Assembly: GCF_036898465.1 (NCBI RefSeq)
Contig: NZ_JARUMJ010000001.1
Location: 4,340,001-4,404,000 of the forward strand
DNA from: Streptomyces sp. B21-105
GTDB taxonomy: Bacteria; Actinomycetota; Actinomycetes; Streptomycetales; Streptomycetaceae
Direction: 5' to 3'
DNA length: 64,000 nt
Below, piece by piece: positions 33,525-40,548 of the stretch; the stretch's first letter is position 1, and each line of letters starts with the position of its first letter. Both the position numbers and the translations under genes were made by a program. The notes beneath the pieces were generated by a model that did no database searches, was not told where the DNA came from, and saw nothing but the letters and a program-made list of their open reading frames with translations.

Positions 33525-33950
33525 ATGCGAGCGGTGGTGCAGAGGGTGGACGGCGCGAGCGTCGTCGTGGACGGCGAGACGGTCGGCGAGATCAGCGGCG
33601 AGGGGCTGTGCGTCCTGGTCGGCGTGACCCACGAGGACACGAAGGAGAAGGCCGACCAGCTCGCCCGCAAGCTCTGGTCGGTGCGCATGCTGCACGACGA
33701 GAAGTCGTGCAGCGACATCGACGCCCCACTGCTGGTGATCAGCCAGTTCACGCTGTACGGCGACGCCCGCAAGGGCCGCCGCCCCACCTGGAACGCGGCA
33801 GCCCCCGGCCCGGTCGCCGAGCCCCTCGTCGACGAGGTCGTCGCCCGGTTGCGCGCCCTGGGCGCGACGGTGGCGACGGGCAGGTTCGGCGCGCAGATGC
33901 GCGTCTCCCTCACCAACGACGGCCCCTTCACGGTCCTGCTCGAGATCTGA
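33525..33950 (+). CDS. dtd: D-aminoacyl-tRNA deacylase
   Basis: 141 aa from ATG 33525; an ATG at 33516 would add three residues. Dtd removes D-amino acids wrongly attached to tRNA. Family motifs are complete: [53 protein letters not shown] (the SQFTLYG motif) and [13 protein letters not shown] (the NxGPFT motif that forms the chiral pocket). Full length. Divergent from rsiG. Confidence 0.94.
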   Translation: MRAVVQRVDGASVVVDGETVGEISGEGLCVLVGVTHEDTKEKADQLARKLWSVRMLHDEKSCSDIDAPLLVISQFTLYGDARKGRRPTWNAAAPGPVAEPLVDEVVARLRALGATVATGRFGAQMRVSLTNDGPFTVLLEI

Positions 33951-34464
33951 GCCCGGCCCGCCCGCACGGCCGCCCGGCCCGCCCGCACGGCCGCCCCGGG
34001 TGCCCAGCCGCACGCCTGCCCGGCCGCACGCTACAACTTTCCTCCATCTATGCCGAGTTGCCGGGAAGTTGTTTATCGATCCCGGCCAGGTGGGATAACC
34101 AGAGCGAAGTTGGTTGCCAACTCGATTCGGTTGGCTGAGGATTGGCCTTTGCGCTCGGCTTCCCTGTCAGCCCAGGTGAGTCAGCGGCAAGGCGGTCGGC
34201 GACAGCCGGCCATCCGGGGTCTGTGGCAGCAGGTCCCGGAAGACGTGGATCGCCCCGGGGGATCACCACAGCCCCCGGGGCATCAGTCGTGACGTCCCTA
34301 CGGAGAACGGCGGAGGAGTCCTCCCCTTCTCGTCGTAAGTGATTTCAACCCTCCCGGCGCGGCTTCGCGCGCTCTGTCAGTGGGCATCTCTCGCCGCACG
34401 GGCCGCGACTGCCATCGCGTGCTCCGTGCTCGACCGCTCACCTGGGCTGACGAAGGGATGGGGC
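33951..34464. other. Gene-free spacer with a diverged copy of the GntR regulatory module
   Basis: 514 bases. 33951-34025 is CGGCCGCCCGGCCCGCC-type repeat. From 34032 GC content falls: TACAACTTT (34032-34040), then GAGTTGCCGGGAAGTTG, then the 15-bp site at 34108. No gene follows closely on either strand. The remainder (34140-34460) has no coding frame I can support. Confidence 0.6.
34108..34122. promoter_or_regulatory. Second copy of the candidate GntR operator
   Basis: AGTTGGTTGCCAACT is the exact reverse complement of the 30794 site. TACAACTTT precedes it by 76 bp (77 bp at the first site). A further TTCGGTTGG half-site follows. Confidence 0.65.
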
Positions 34465-34710
34465 ATGGAACACCACCTGCCTGACGGGCAAGGCCCCGGC
34501 ACCACGCCGGGGACGGGGGACAGGGGGGCCACCGTGGCACGGTTGCCCATGTCCAACGCGATCGCGGCGGTGATCATCGCTGTCGCGGCGCTCCTGGGCG
34601 GCATCACGGTGCTGCTCCTGATGCCGGGGACGCTGGAGGCGCTGGGCACCGCCGTCACGATCAGCGGTTCGGGATTCGCGCTGGCGGCGAAGATCGCCAT
34701 ACCCCACTGA
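34465..34710 (+). CDS. Small membrane protein
   Basis: 81 aa from ATG 34465, with GAAGGGA upstream. The first 27 residues are polar and Gly/Pro/Thr-rich. Residues 30-53 (NAIAAVIIAVAALLGGITVL) and 56-76 are hydrophobic with a short break. No recognisable family. It is the first gene in the plus direction after the 34108 operator-like site, 340 bp away, so a regulatory link is possible but weak. Convergent with ygfZ. Confidence 0.6.
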   Translation: MEHHLPDGQGPGTTPGTGDRGATVARLPMSNAIAAVIIAVAALLGGITVLLLMPGTLEALGTAVTISGSGFALAAKIAIPH

Positions 34711-34741
34711 CCGGGACACCGCGCTCATCTCCCGGGGCTTC

Positions 34742-35707
34742 TCACGGTTCGACGACGACCTCCTGGGCCGCCGCCGTCGTGCCGGCCAGCAGCGGGGCGT
34801 CCACCGGGACGTTGCGCTTCACCAGCGCCAGGGCGACCGGGCCGAGTTCGTGGTGGCGCACGGACGTGGTGATGAAGCCGATCTTGCGGCCGTCGGGCGC
34901 TTCGTCCGCGACACGGAGTTCGGTGCCCGCGGCGGGCAGGTGGACCTCGCTGCCGTCGAGGTGGAGGAAGACCAGGCGGCGGGGCGGCTTGCCGAGGTTC
35001 TGGACCCGGGCGACCGTCTCCTGACCCCGGTAGCAGCCCTTCTGCAGATGCACGGCGGTGCCGATCCAGCCGAGCTCGTGGGGAATGGTGCGGTGGTCGG
35101 TCTCGAAGCCGAGGCGCGGGCGGTGCTGCTCGACGCGGAGCGCCTCGTGGGCCAGGATCCCGGCGGGCGGACCGGCCTGTTCCGTGTACGACTCCAGGTC
35201 GGCGCGGGGCAGGAAGAGGTCGCGGCCGTGCGCGGTCTCGCGGACCACGACGCCCGGCGGGACGGACGCGATCGACCCCGCGGGCAGGTGGACGACCGCG
35301 GTGTCCGCGGTGCGGTCGGCGACCTCGACCCGGTAGAAGAACTTCATCGACTCCAGGTACGCGATCAGCGCCTCCTGGGTGCCGGGCTCCACGTGCGCCC
35401 AGACCGTCGTGCCGTCGTCGACCAGGTACAGCGCGTGCTCGATGTGACCGTGCGCGGAGAGGATCAGCGCCTCGGTGGCCTGGCCGACGGGCAGGTCGGT
35501 GACGTGCTGGGTGAGCAGGAGGTGCAGCCAGCTCAGCCGGTCGTCGCCGGTGACGGCGACGACTCCGCGGTGCGAGAGGTCGACGAAACCGGCGCCGTCG
35601 GCGAGGGCGCGCTGCTCGCGGAACAGGTCGCCGTAGTGACCGGCGACGCCTTCGTCCACACCCTCGGCGGGGACGGCGCCGGGCAGGGACAGCAGAGGGC
35701 TCTTCAT
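34742..35707 (-). CDS. ygfZ: YgfZ/GcvT-like tetrahydrofolate-binding protein
   Basis: 321 aa from ATG 35707. The fold is that of the glycine cleavage T-protein. The YgfZ signature KGCYRGQE (conserved Cys) lies near residue 226 in HLQKGCYRGQETVARVQNLG. LSHRGVVAVTGDDRLSWLHL and ALRVEQHRPRLGFETDHRTI are the other conserved blocks. YgfZ proteins help maintain certain Fe-S enzymes. It is 10 bp downstream of nur and on the same strand, so the two are probably co-transcribed. Confidence 0.9.
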   Translation of the reverse strand: MKSPLLSLPGAVPAEGVDEGVAGHYGDLFREQRALADGAGFVDLSHRGVVAVTGDDRLSWLHLLLTQHVTDLPVGQATEALILSAHGHIEHALYLVDDGTTVWAHVEPGTQEALIAYLESMKFFYRVEVADRTADTAVVHLPAGSIASVPPGVVVRETAHGRDLFLPRADLESYTEQAGPPAGILAHEALRVEQHRPRLGFETDHRTIPHELGWIGTAVHLQKGCYRGQETVARVQNLGKPPRRLVFLHLDGSEVHLPAAGTELRVADEAPDGRKIGFITTSVRHHELGPVALALVKRNVPVDAPLLAGTTAAAQEVVVEP

Positions 35708-35717
35708 GACGCCAAGC

Positions 35718-36209
35718 CTACGACCCGGCAGGGGAACCCTTGACGGCCGAACCCTTGACGGTCGAACCCTTGACGGTCGAACCCTTGAGCGTGCAGTCCT
35801 CGCACCGGCCGAAGATCGCGAAGTGCTTCATGTCCGTCTCGAAGCCGAAGCTCCGGCGCAGCTTGGCCGTGAACTCGGCGGCGACCTGTACGTCCGCCTC
35901 GATGATGTTGTCGCAGTCCCGGCACACCAGGTGGATGTGGTGGTGCCGCTCGGCGAGGTGGTACGACGGCGCCCCGTGCCCCAGGTGCGCGTGGCTGACC
36001 AGCCCCAGCTCCTCCAGGAGCTCCAGGGTCCGGTACACGGTGGAAATGTTGACCCCCGACGCCGTCTTCCTCACTTCCACGAGGATGGCGTCGGGGGTCG
36101 CGTGCTCCAGGGTGTCCACGGCCTCCAGGACAAGCTGTCGCTGCGGCGTCAGGCGGTATCCGCGCTGCCGCAGGTCGCTCTTCCAGTCAGTGCTTCCAGT
36201 GCTCACCAC
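35718..36209 (-). CDS. nur: Nur, nickel-responsive Fur-family repressor
   Basis: 163 aa from GTG 36209 (a second GTG follows at once). DNA-binding domain: LRQRGYRLTPQRQLVLEAVD and SGVNISTVYRTLELLEELGL. Metal sites: AHLGHGAPSYHLAERHHHIH then LVCRDCDNII, including the HHHIH cluster, and a CEDC pair near the end. Close to S. coelicolor Nur, which represses nickel uptake and Fe-SOD when nickel is present. Known Nur ends soon after the CxxC; here the tail continues as KGSTVKGSTVKGSAVKGSPAGS-like repeats coded by 15-bp tandem units. The -10 TAGACT 7 nt upstream suggests a leaderless mRNA. Confidence 0.92.
   Translation of the reverse strand: MVSTGSTDWKSDLRQRGYRLTPQRQLVLEAVDTLEHATPDAILVEVRKTASGVNISTVYRTLELLEELGLVSHAHLGHGAPSYHLAERHHHIHLVCRDCDNIIEADVQVAAEFTAKLRRSFGFETDMKHFAIFGRCEDCTLKGSTVKGSTVKGSAVKGSPAGS
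35734..35793. repeat. Four 15-bp repeats encoding the Nur tail
   Basis: GAACCCTTGACGGTC units start at 35734, 35749, 35764 and 35779. The two central ones differ from the outer ones by one or a few bases. They encode KGSTV on the minus strand. Confidence 0.95.
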
Positions 36210-36216
36210 ACAGAAG

Positions 36217-36222
36217 AGTCTA
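36217..36222 (-). promoter_or_regulatory. -10 TAGACT of nur
   Basis: On the minus strand TAGACT lies 7 nt before the GTG with no ribosome site; TTCAAG lies 16 bp further up. Confidence 0.5.
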
Positions 36223-36235
36223 GGTCCGTCCGGGA

Positions 36236-36811
36236 TTACTTGAAGAAGGCGATTCCGTCGTCCGGCATGTCGTCGGGGAGGGCCTTCGCCCAGCGTTCGA
36301 CGTCCTCCGGGGTGACGACCTTCTTCAGGTGGGCCGACATGTAGGGGCGCAGCTCGACCTCGGGAGTCTGCTTCTCGCCGACCCACATGAGGTCGCTCTT
36401 GACGTACCCGTACAGGCGCTTGCCGCCGGTGTACGGGCCGGAGGCGGCCGTGCGGGCCACCGCGTCGGTGACGAGGTCGATCTGCGGCTTCTTGTCGGCG
36501 AGCTCGCCGTACCAGATCTCGACCACGCCGTCGTCGCGGACCATCGTCACCTCGACCTTGCGGTCGGCGTCGATGCGCCAGAAGCCGGACTCGGACTCCA
36601 GGGGACGGACCTTGTTGCCGTCGTTGTCCAAAATCCAGGTGTGCGAGTGGTACTCCAGGAAGTCACGGCCGTCGTGGGCGAAGGTGACCTCCTGCCCGAA
36701 GTTGCACTTCTGCGACCCCGGGAAGTCGTGCACGCCCGCGCCCGCCCAGCTGCCGAGCAGGAAGGCGAGGGGGACGAGGTCCTTGTGGAGGTCGGACGGA
36801 ATCTCGATCAT
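36236..36811 (-). CDS. Nitrobindin-like heme-binding beta-barrel protein (FABP-like)
   Basis: 191 aa from ATG 36811. The nitrobindin/THAP4 C-terminal fold: FLLGSWAGAGVHDFPG carries the GxWxGxG motif, then a 10-strand barrel (EYHSHTWILD, GFWRIDADRKVEVTMV, LYGYVKSDLMWV) ending in YMSAHLKKV with the conserved proximal-region His. Related proteins bind heme and act on nitric oxide or peroxynitrite. Full length. Next to nur and downstream of a 32-aa gene on the same strand. Confidence 0.9.
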   Translation of the reverse strand: MIEIPSDLHKDLVPLAFLLGSWAGAGVHDFPGSQKCNFGQEVTFAHDGRDFLEYHSHTWILDNDGNKVRPLESESGFWRIDADRKVEVTMVRDDGVVEIWYGELADKKPQIDLVTDAVARTAASGPYTGGKRLYGYVKSDLMWVGEKQTPEVELRPYMSAHLKKVVTPEDVERWAKALPDDMPDDGIAFFK

Positions 36812-36839
36812 GAGTGGCAGTTCCTGGAGGTGGTCGGTC

Positions 36840-36938
36840 TCAGCGCTGGCCCTGGTACAGCTTCTTCACGGTCAGACCGGCGAAGGCGAGAACGCCGACG
36901 CAGACCAGGACCAGCAGGGCTTCGAAGAAGATCTCCAC
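36840..36938 (-). CDS. Conserved 32-aa single-span peptide
   Basis: GTG 36938 to TGA 36840, with GAGGAG seven nucleotides upstream. The sequence MEIFFEALLVLVCVGVLAFA then GLTVKKLYQGQR is one transmembrane helix with a basic end. The good ribosome site and position 28 bp before the nitrobindin-like gene on the same strand make it a real gene. Role unknown; it may be a membrane partner or a co-transcribed small protein. Confidence 0.75.
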   Translation of the reverse strand: MEIFFEALLVLVCVGVLAFAGLTVKKLYQGQR

Positions 36939-37260
36939 GGGTGCTCCTCGGATGAGCGTGTTTCGGGTACGGACGGCTCGCGACACGTACGACAGGGCCG
37001 GGCCCCAGCTTACGCGGCCGGGCCCCGCCCTCCTTGTCGAGGTGCGCCCTCCGCGAGCGTCAGCTCAGCAGCCGGCTCTGCAGGGCCACGGTCTGTCCGA
37101 GGGTGGTGCGGTCCTCCTTCGCCTCGGACACCGGCAGGAAGTCCTTCGTGGCCGGCCGGCCGCCGGTGCCGCGCAGCGCCTCGTCCTGCGTCGAGCCCTC
37201 GGGATGTCCGGGTAGTCCCAGCGGCCGTCCGACTGTAAGGAACCTGATTACGATTCGGCC
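36939..37260. other. Spacer upstream of dsrE-like gene
   Basis: 322 bases, no supported gene. It contains the promoters of the divergent neighbours: TACGAT at 37249-37254 on the plus strand, 6 nt before the dsrE-like ATG, suggests a leaderless transcript. Confidence 0.5.
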
Positions 37261-37623
37261 ATGGCGAAGAAGCTCGTGATCAAGGTGACGGCAGGGGCCG
37301 ATGCGCCCGAGCGGTGCTCTCAGGCGTTCACGGTCGCGGCGGTCGCCGTGGCCAGCGGCGTCGAGGTCTCCCTGTGGCTGACCGGGGAGTCCGCATGGTT
37401 CGCGCTGCCGGGCCGGGCCGCGGAGTTCGAGCTCCCGCACGCGGCGCCGCTGCCCGGACTCCTCGAATCCGTCCTGGCCGGCGGCCGTCTCACCCTGTGC
37501 ACCCAGTGCGCCGCCCGCCGGAACATCACGGAGAAGGACGTCATCGACGGCGTCCGGATCGCGGGTGCGCAGGTGTTCGTCCAGGAGGCGCTGGGCGACG
37601 ACACCCAGGCGCTCGTGTACTAG
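37261..37623 (+). CDS. DsrE-family protein
   Basis: 120 aa from ATG 37261 (MAKKLVIKVTAGADAPERCS). The DsrE/YchN fold is shown by a hydrophobic first strand, QAFTVAAVAVASGVEVSLWL, and LPGLLESVLAGGRLTLCTQC then AARRNITEKDVIDGVRIAGA. The CTQC pair occupies the usual sulfur-carrier position. Family members carry persulfide or act as peroxiredoxin-like proteins. It lies near rhodanese and MoaD-like genes, but not in one operon with them. Confidence 0.88.
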   Translation: MAKKLVIKVTAGADAPERCSQAFTVAAVAVASGVEVSLWLTGESAWFALPGRAAEFELPHAAPLPGLLESVLAGGRLTLCTQCAARRNITEKDVIDGVRIAGAQVFVQEALGDDTQALVY

Positions 37624-37658
37624 GGCGTGCTTCGAAAGTCCGAGGCGTTCTAGGCGTT

Positions 37659-37919
37659 CTAGGGGCGGCGTTTCTTGCCGTCGAGCTCGTCCCACCACTC
37701 GTCGGACTTGGGGTCGCCCGAGGGGTCGTCCCACCAGCGGTCCTCGGGGCCGCGGCGGTTGGCGACCATCGCCGCGACCGGCGGGATGACCATCGCGACC
37801 AGGCACATCGCGACCGCCGCGGGCGTCGACCAGATGCGCACGACCGCCCAGGCCAGGACGAACAGCGTGATGCAGGTGCCCATCATCGCGAAATAGACGT
37901 GCCGTCGGCGGGCCAACAT
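37659..37919 (-). CDS. DUF3099 membrane protein
   Basis: 86 aa from ATG 37919. Two helices, residues 8-28 (VYFAMMGTCITLFVLAWAVV) and 33-52, then a cytoplasmic Trp/Asp-rich tail (RWWDDPSGDPKSDEWWDELD). This matches actinobacterial DUF3099. Function unknown. It converges with the dsrE-like gene. Confidence 0.82.
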   Translation of the reverse strand: MLARRRHVYFAMMGTCITLFVLAWAVVRIWSTPAAVAMCLVAMVIPPVAAMVANRRGPEDRWWDDPSGDPKSDEWWDELDGKKRRP

Positions 37920-37948
37920 ACGTCCAGGGTAGGCCGGGACACGGCGAA

Positions 37949-37987
37949 GGGCCGTGTCCCGGGCGTCCAACCCGTGGGACACGGCCC
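37949..37987. terminator. Hairpin terminator after DUF1416 gene
   Basis: 12-bp perfect stem (37949-37960 with 37976-37987), 15-nt loop, ending 13 bp after the DUF1416 stop on the minus strand. Confidence 0.75.
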
Positions 37988-38000
37988 CTGCGCGTCGTGC

Positions 38001-38288
38001 TCAGACCGCGATCGCGACCTCGGCGAGACCGCCCTGCTGGGCGACCACGGTGCGGTCGGCGGTGCCGCCGGGCACGAGAGCGCGGACGGTCCAGGTGCCT
38101 TCGGCCGCGTAGAAGCGGAACTGTCCGGTGGCGGAGGTCGGGACCTCCGCGGTGAACTCGCCGGTCGAGTCCAGCAGACGGACGTATCCGACCACCGGCT
38201 CGCCGTCCCGGGTCACCTGACCCTGGATCGTGGTCTCACCGGGCTTGATCGTCGAGGCGTCCGGGCCGCCGGCCTTCGCTCCACACAT
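38001..38288 (-). CDS. DUF1416 protein
   Basis: 95 aa from ATG 38288 (MCGAKAGGPDASTIKPGETT). An Ig/prealbumin-like beta fold: IQGQVTRDGEPVVGYVRLLD, EFTAEVPTSATGQFRFYAAE. DUF1416 nearly always accompanies the actinobacterial rhodanese gene, as here (44 bp downstream of it). The conserved N-terminal Cys2 may be functional, for example in receiving sulfane sulfur (inference). Confidence 0.88.
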   Translation of the reverse strand: MCGAKAGGPDASTIKPGETTIQGQVTRDGEPVVGYVRLLDSTGEFTAEVPTSATGQFRFYAAEGTWTVRALVPGGTADRTVVAQQGGLAEVAIAV

Positions 38289-38332
38289 GTGTTTCTCCAG
38301 AGGGGTCTGACCAGAAGGTCGGTCGGGTGGGA

Positions 38333-39172
38333 TTACTTGTTGGCGCCGAGCTCGATCGGGACGCCGACGAGGGAGCCGTACTCGGTCCAGGAGCCGTCGT
38401 AGTTCTTGACGTTCTCCACGCCCAGCAGCTCGTGCAGCACGAACCAGGTCAGGGCCGAGCGCTCACCGATGCGGCAGTACGCGATGGTGTCCTTGGCCAG
38501 GTCGACCTGCTCGTCGGCGTAGAGCTCCTTGAGCTCGTCGTCCGACTTGAAGGTGCCGTCGTCGTTGGCGTTCTTCGACCACGGGATGTTGCGGGCGGAC
38601 GGGACGTGGCCCGGACGCTGCGACTGCTCCTGCGGCAGGTGGGCGGGGGCGAGCAGCTTGCCGCTGAACTCGTCGGGCGAGCGGACGTCGACCAGGTTCT
38701 GGGCGCCGATGGCCGCCACGACGTCGTCACGGTAGGCACGGATGGCCGTGTTCTGCGGCTTGGCCTTGTAGTCGGTCGTGGCGCGCTCGGGCACCTCTTC
38801 GACCAGCTCGCGGGCGTCCAGCTCCCACTTCTTGCGGCCGCCGTCGAGGAGCTTGACGTTCTCGTGGCCGTACAGCTTGAAGTACCAGTAGGCGTAGGAG
38901 GCGAACCAGTTGTTGTTGCCGCCGTAGAGGATCACCAGCGTGTCGTTGGCGATGCCCTTCGCGGACAGGAGCTTCTCGAAGCCCTCCTGGTCGACGAAGT
39001 CACGGCGGACCGGGTCCTGCAGGTCCTTGGTCCAGTCGATCCGGATCGCGTTCCTGATGTGGTTCTTCTCGTACGCGGACGTGTCCTCGTCGACCTCGAC
39101 GATGGCGATGTCGGCGTTGTCGAGGTTGGCCTCGACCCAGTCGGCGTCGACCAGTACGTCGCTGCGGCTCAT
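38333..39172 (-). CDS. sseA: Thiosulfate sulfurtransferase (tandem rhodanese)
   Basis: 279 aa from ATG 39172. Two rhodanese domains, about residues 5-130 (inactive) and 150-275 (active). The active-site Cys lies in TIAYCRIGERSALTWFVLHE, the CRxGxR loop of thiosulfate sulfurtransferases. RNAIRIDWTKDLQDP and LYGGNNNWFASYAYWYFKLY are the conserved domain-1 blocks. It transfers sulfane sulfur to thiol acceptors. It heads an operon with DUF1416 and is preceded by a Cys-containing leader peptide and an extended 5' region. Confidence 0.93.
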   Translation of the reverse strand: MSRSDVLVDADWVEANLDNADIAIVEVDEDTSAYEKNHIRNAIRIDWTKDLQDPVRRDFVDQEGFEKLLSAKGIANDTLVILYGGNNNWFASYAYWYFKLYGHENVKLLDGGRKKWELDARELVEEVPERATTDYKAKPQNTAIRAYRDDVVAAIGAQNLVDVRSPDEFSGKLLAPAHLPQEQSQRPGHVPSARNIPWSKNANDDGTFKSDDELKELYADEQVDLAKDTIAYCRIGERSALTWFVLHELLGVENVKNYDGSWTEYGSLVGVPIELGANK

Positions 39173-39308
39173 GCTCGTTCTCCTCCGGGGCAGTTACGGC
39201 GGGGGTGTGCAAGACGAAGAGGGGTGCGCGACCGGGGCTCGCCGGCGGCGGCGCACGGATGCCCTCGGAAGAGGGCGGGGAGACGCGGAACGCCGGCGGC
39301 GCTTCCGC

Positions 39309-39389
39309 TCAGAAAGGACGACAGAGCATGGCGGCGACGCGGCACAGGTCTACTGCCCGCCGCTTCGTGAGATCCGCCTGTCGCTGCAT
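39309..39389 (-). CDS. 26-aa Cys-containing leader peptide of rhodanese operon
   Basis: ATG 39389 (another ATG at 39392) to TGA 39309, 137 nt upstream of sseA. The peptide starts MQRQADLTKRRAVDLCRVAA and ends MLCRPF. I recognise this as the short (T)KRRAVDLCRVAAMLCR leader seen before sulfur-metabolism genes in Streptomyces. The TACGAT -10 is 7 nt before the first ATG, so the mRNA begins at or near the leader start. The two Cys codons (UGC, UGU) could sense charged tRNA-Cys. Attenuation is inferred, not shown. Confidence 0.75.
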   Translation of the reverse strand: MQRQADLTKRRAVDLCRVAAMLCRPF

Positions 39390-39399
39390 CATGCCGTCG

Positions 39400-39405
39400 A
39401 TCGTA
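39400..39405 (-). promoter_or_regulatory. -10 TACGAT of the leader/sseA transcript
   Basis: On the minus strand TACGAT ends 7 nt before the ATG at 39392; no ribosome site between. Confidence 0.55.
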
Positions 39406-39477
39406 GGGACGGACAGGCGGCCATGTCACCAGTGCTCCGCATAGTGAGACGCGATCGTCCGCATGCCGGGAAAGCAG

Positions 39478-39515
39478 AAGCGCCCGGACCGTGGGGGCAC
39501 GGGTTCCGGGCGCTT
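39478..39515. terminator. Hairpin downstream of DUF2993 gene
   Basis: Ten-bp perfect stem AAGCGCCCGG/CCGGGCGCTT with an 18-nt loop. Confidence 0.65.
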
Positions 39516-39618
39516 GTTTCCGTCGTCGATCTTTCGCGCGGACGACCGCGTCTCGCCTGTCGGACATTTACCGTCCATCGGCGGTCGGACCGGCGGGGGC
39601 GTTCGTCGGTGGTCGGCC

Positions 39619-40356
39619 TTACCCGGCCAGCCTGACGTTCGAACCCTTCACGGAGATCTCGACGCCGTCCTTGCCCGCCTGGACCTTGTCGAGCTTGATG
39701 CCGCCGGGCAGGTCGTCGATCTTCTGCTGGAAGTCGGTGATCGAGCGCACCTCGTTCTCGGCGGCCCGGACCCCGCCGAAGCTGGGCAGCGAGTCGGCGT
39801 GCACGCGGACGGTGTCGCCCTGGACGGTGACCGTGCTCAGGACGTACACGGGCTGCGGCAGCTTGGTGCCGAGCACGGTGGCCTGGACGGCGACCTTGAT
39901 CTTGCCGTTGCCGCCGTCCGAGAGGCCGACGACGTTGGCGGTGACGCCCCGCACCACCTCGGTCGGCTCGGCCTTGGCCGTCTTCAGCAGCTCGGCGTAG
40001 GTGATGGAGGCGGTGCCGGTGGCGCTGGCGGCGGTGGCGGAGCTGTAGTCGCCGGAGAACTCGACGCCCTTCATGTCCGCCTGGAGGTCGCCGATGCGGA
40101 TCGTCTGACCGCTGGTGCCGGTCGCCGCCTGGTAGTCCTTGATGCCCACCTCGACGTCGTCCAGCGAGCCGCCGACGACCTGGGTGAGGAACGGGAAGCC
40201 CTTGATGGACACGTCCGGGGTGGCGGCGAGGCCCTCGTTGGCCTTGAGCTTGTCGGCCACCTCGCCCTCCGCGAAGTTCACGGCCAGGCGGTCCGCCAGC
40301 ACGAACAAGCCGCCGAGGACCACGACGACGACCAGAAGTATGCGGAGTGCACGCAT
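39619..40356 (-). CDS. DUF2993 (LmeA-like) membrane-anchored phospholipid-binding protein
   Basis: 245 aa from ATG 40356. Residues 5-22 (RILLVVVVVLGGLFVLADRL) are an uncleaved anchor or signal. The rest is the DUF2993 TULIP-like fold: DKLKANEGLAATPDVSIKGF with the conserved GFPFLTQ, then EVGIKDYQAATGTSGQTIRI, and repeated strands. Mycobacterial LmeA is a periplasmic lipid-binding protein in lipomannan elongation. Here the role is not known. Full length. Confidence 0.87.
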   Translation of the reverse strand: MRALRILLVVVVVLGGLFVLADRLAVNFAEGEVADKLKANEGLAATPDVSIKGFPFLTQVVGGSLDDVEVGIKDYQAATGTSGQTIRIGDLQADMKGVEFSGDYSSATAASATGTASITYAELLKTAKAEPTEVVRGVTANVVGLSDGGNGKIKVAVQATVLGTKLPQPVYVLSTVTVQGDTVRVHADSLPSFGGVRAAENEVRSITDFQQKIDDLPGGIKLDKVQAGKDGVEISVKGSNVRLAG

Positions 40357-40548
40357 GACGGATATTCCCCCACCGGACGACCTGAACAGTTCACTGACAA
40401 CGGTTCAAGGTAACCGTTGTCGAAAGGGCCGCCGCCGGATTGTCGATCACCTGTGACAGACCCTTACCGCTCTTACCGCCTTACGGCGGCTTCCTTACCC
40501 CGGGTTGCATACGCCCGGACTACGCCCGGTCACATACGCCCGGCTTCC

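Noticed and set aside
34048..34269. 73-aa minus-strand frame through the second operator module
   Set aside because: No ribosome site, no recognisable sequence, and it covers a regulatory duplication.
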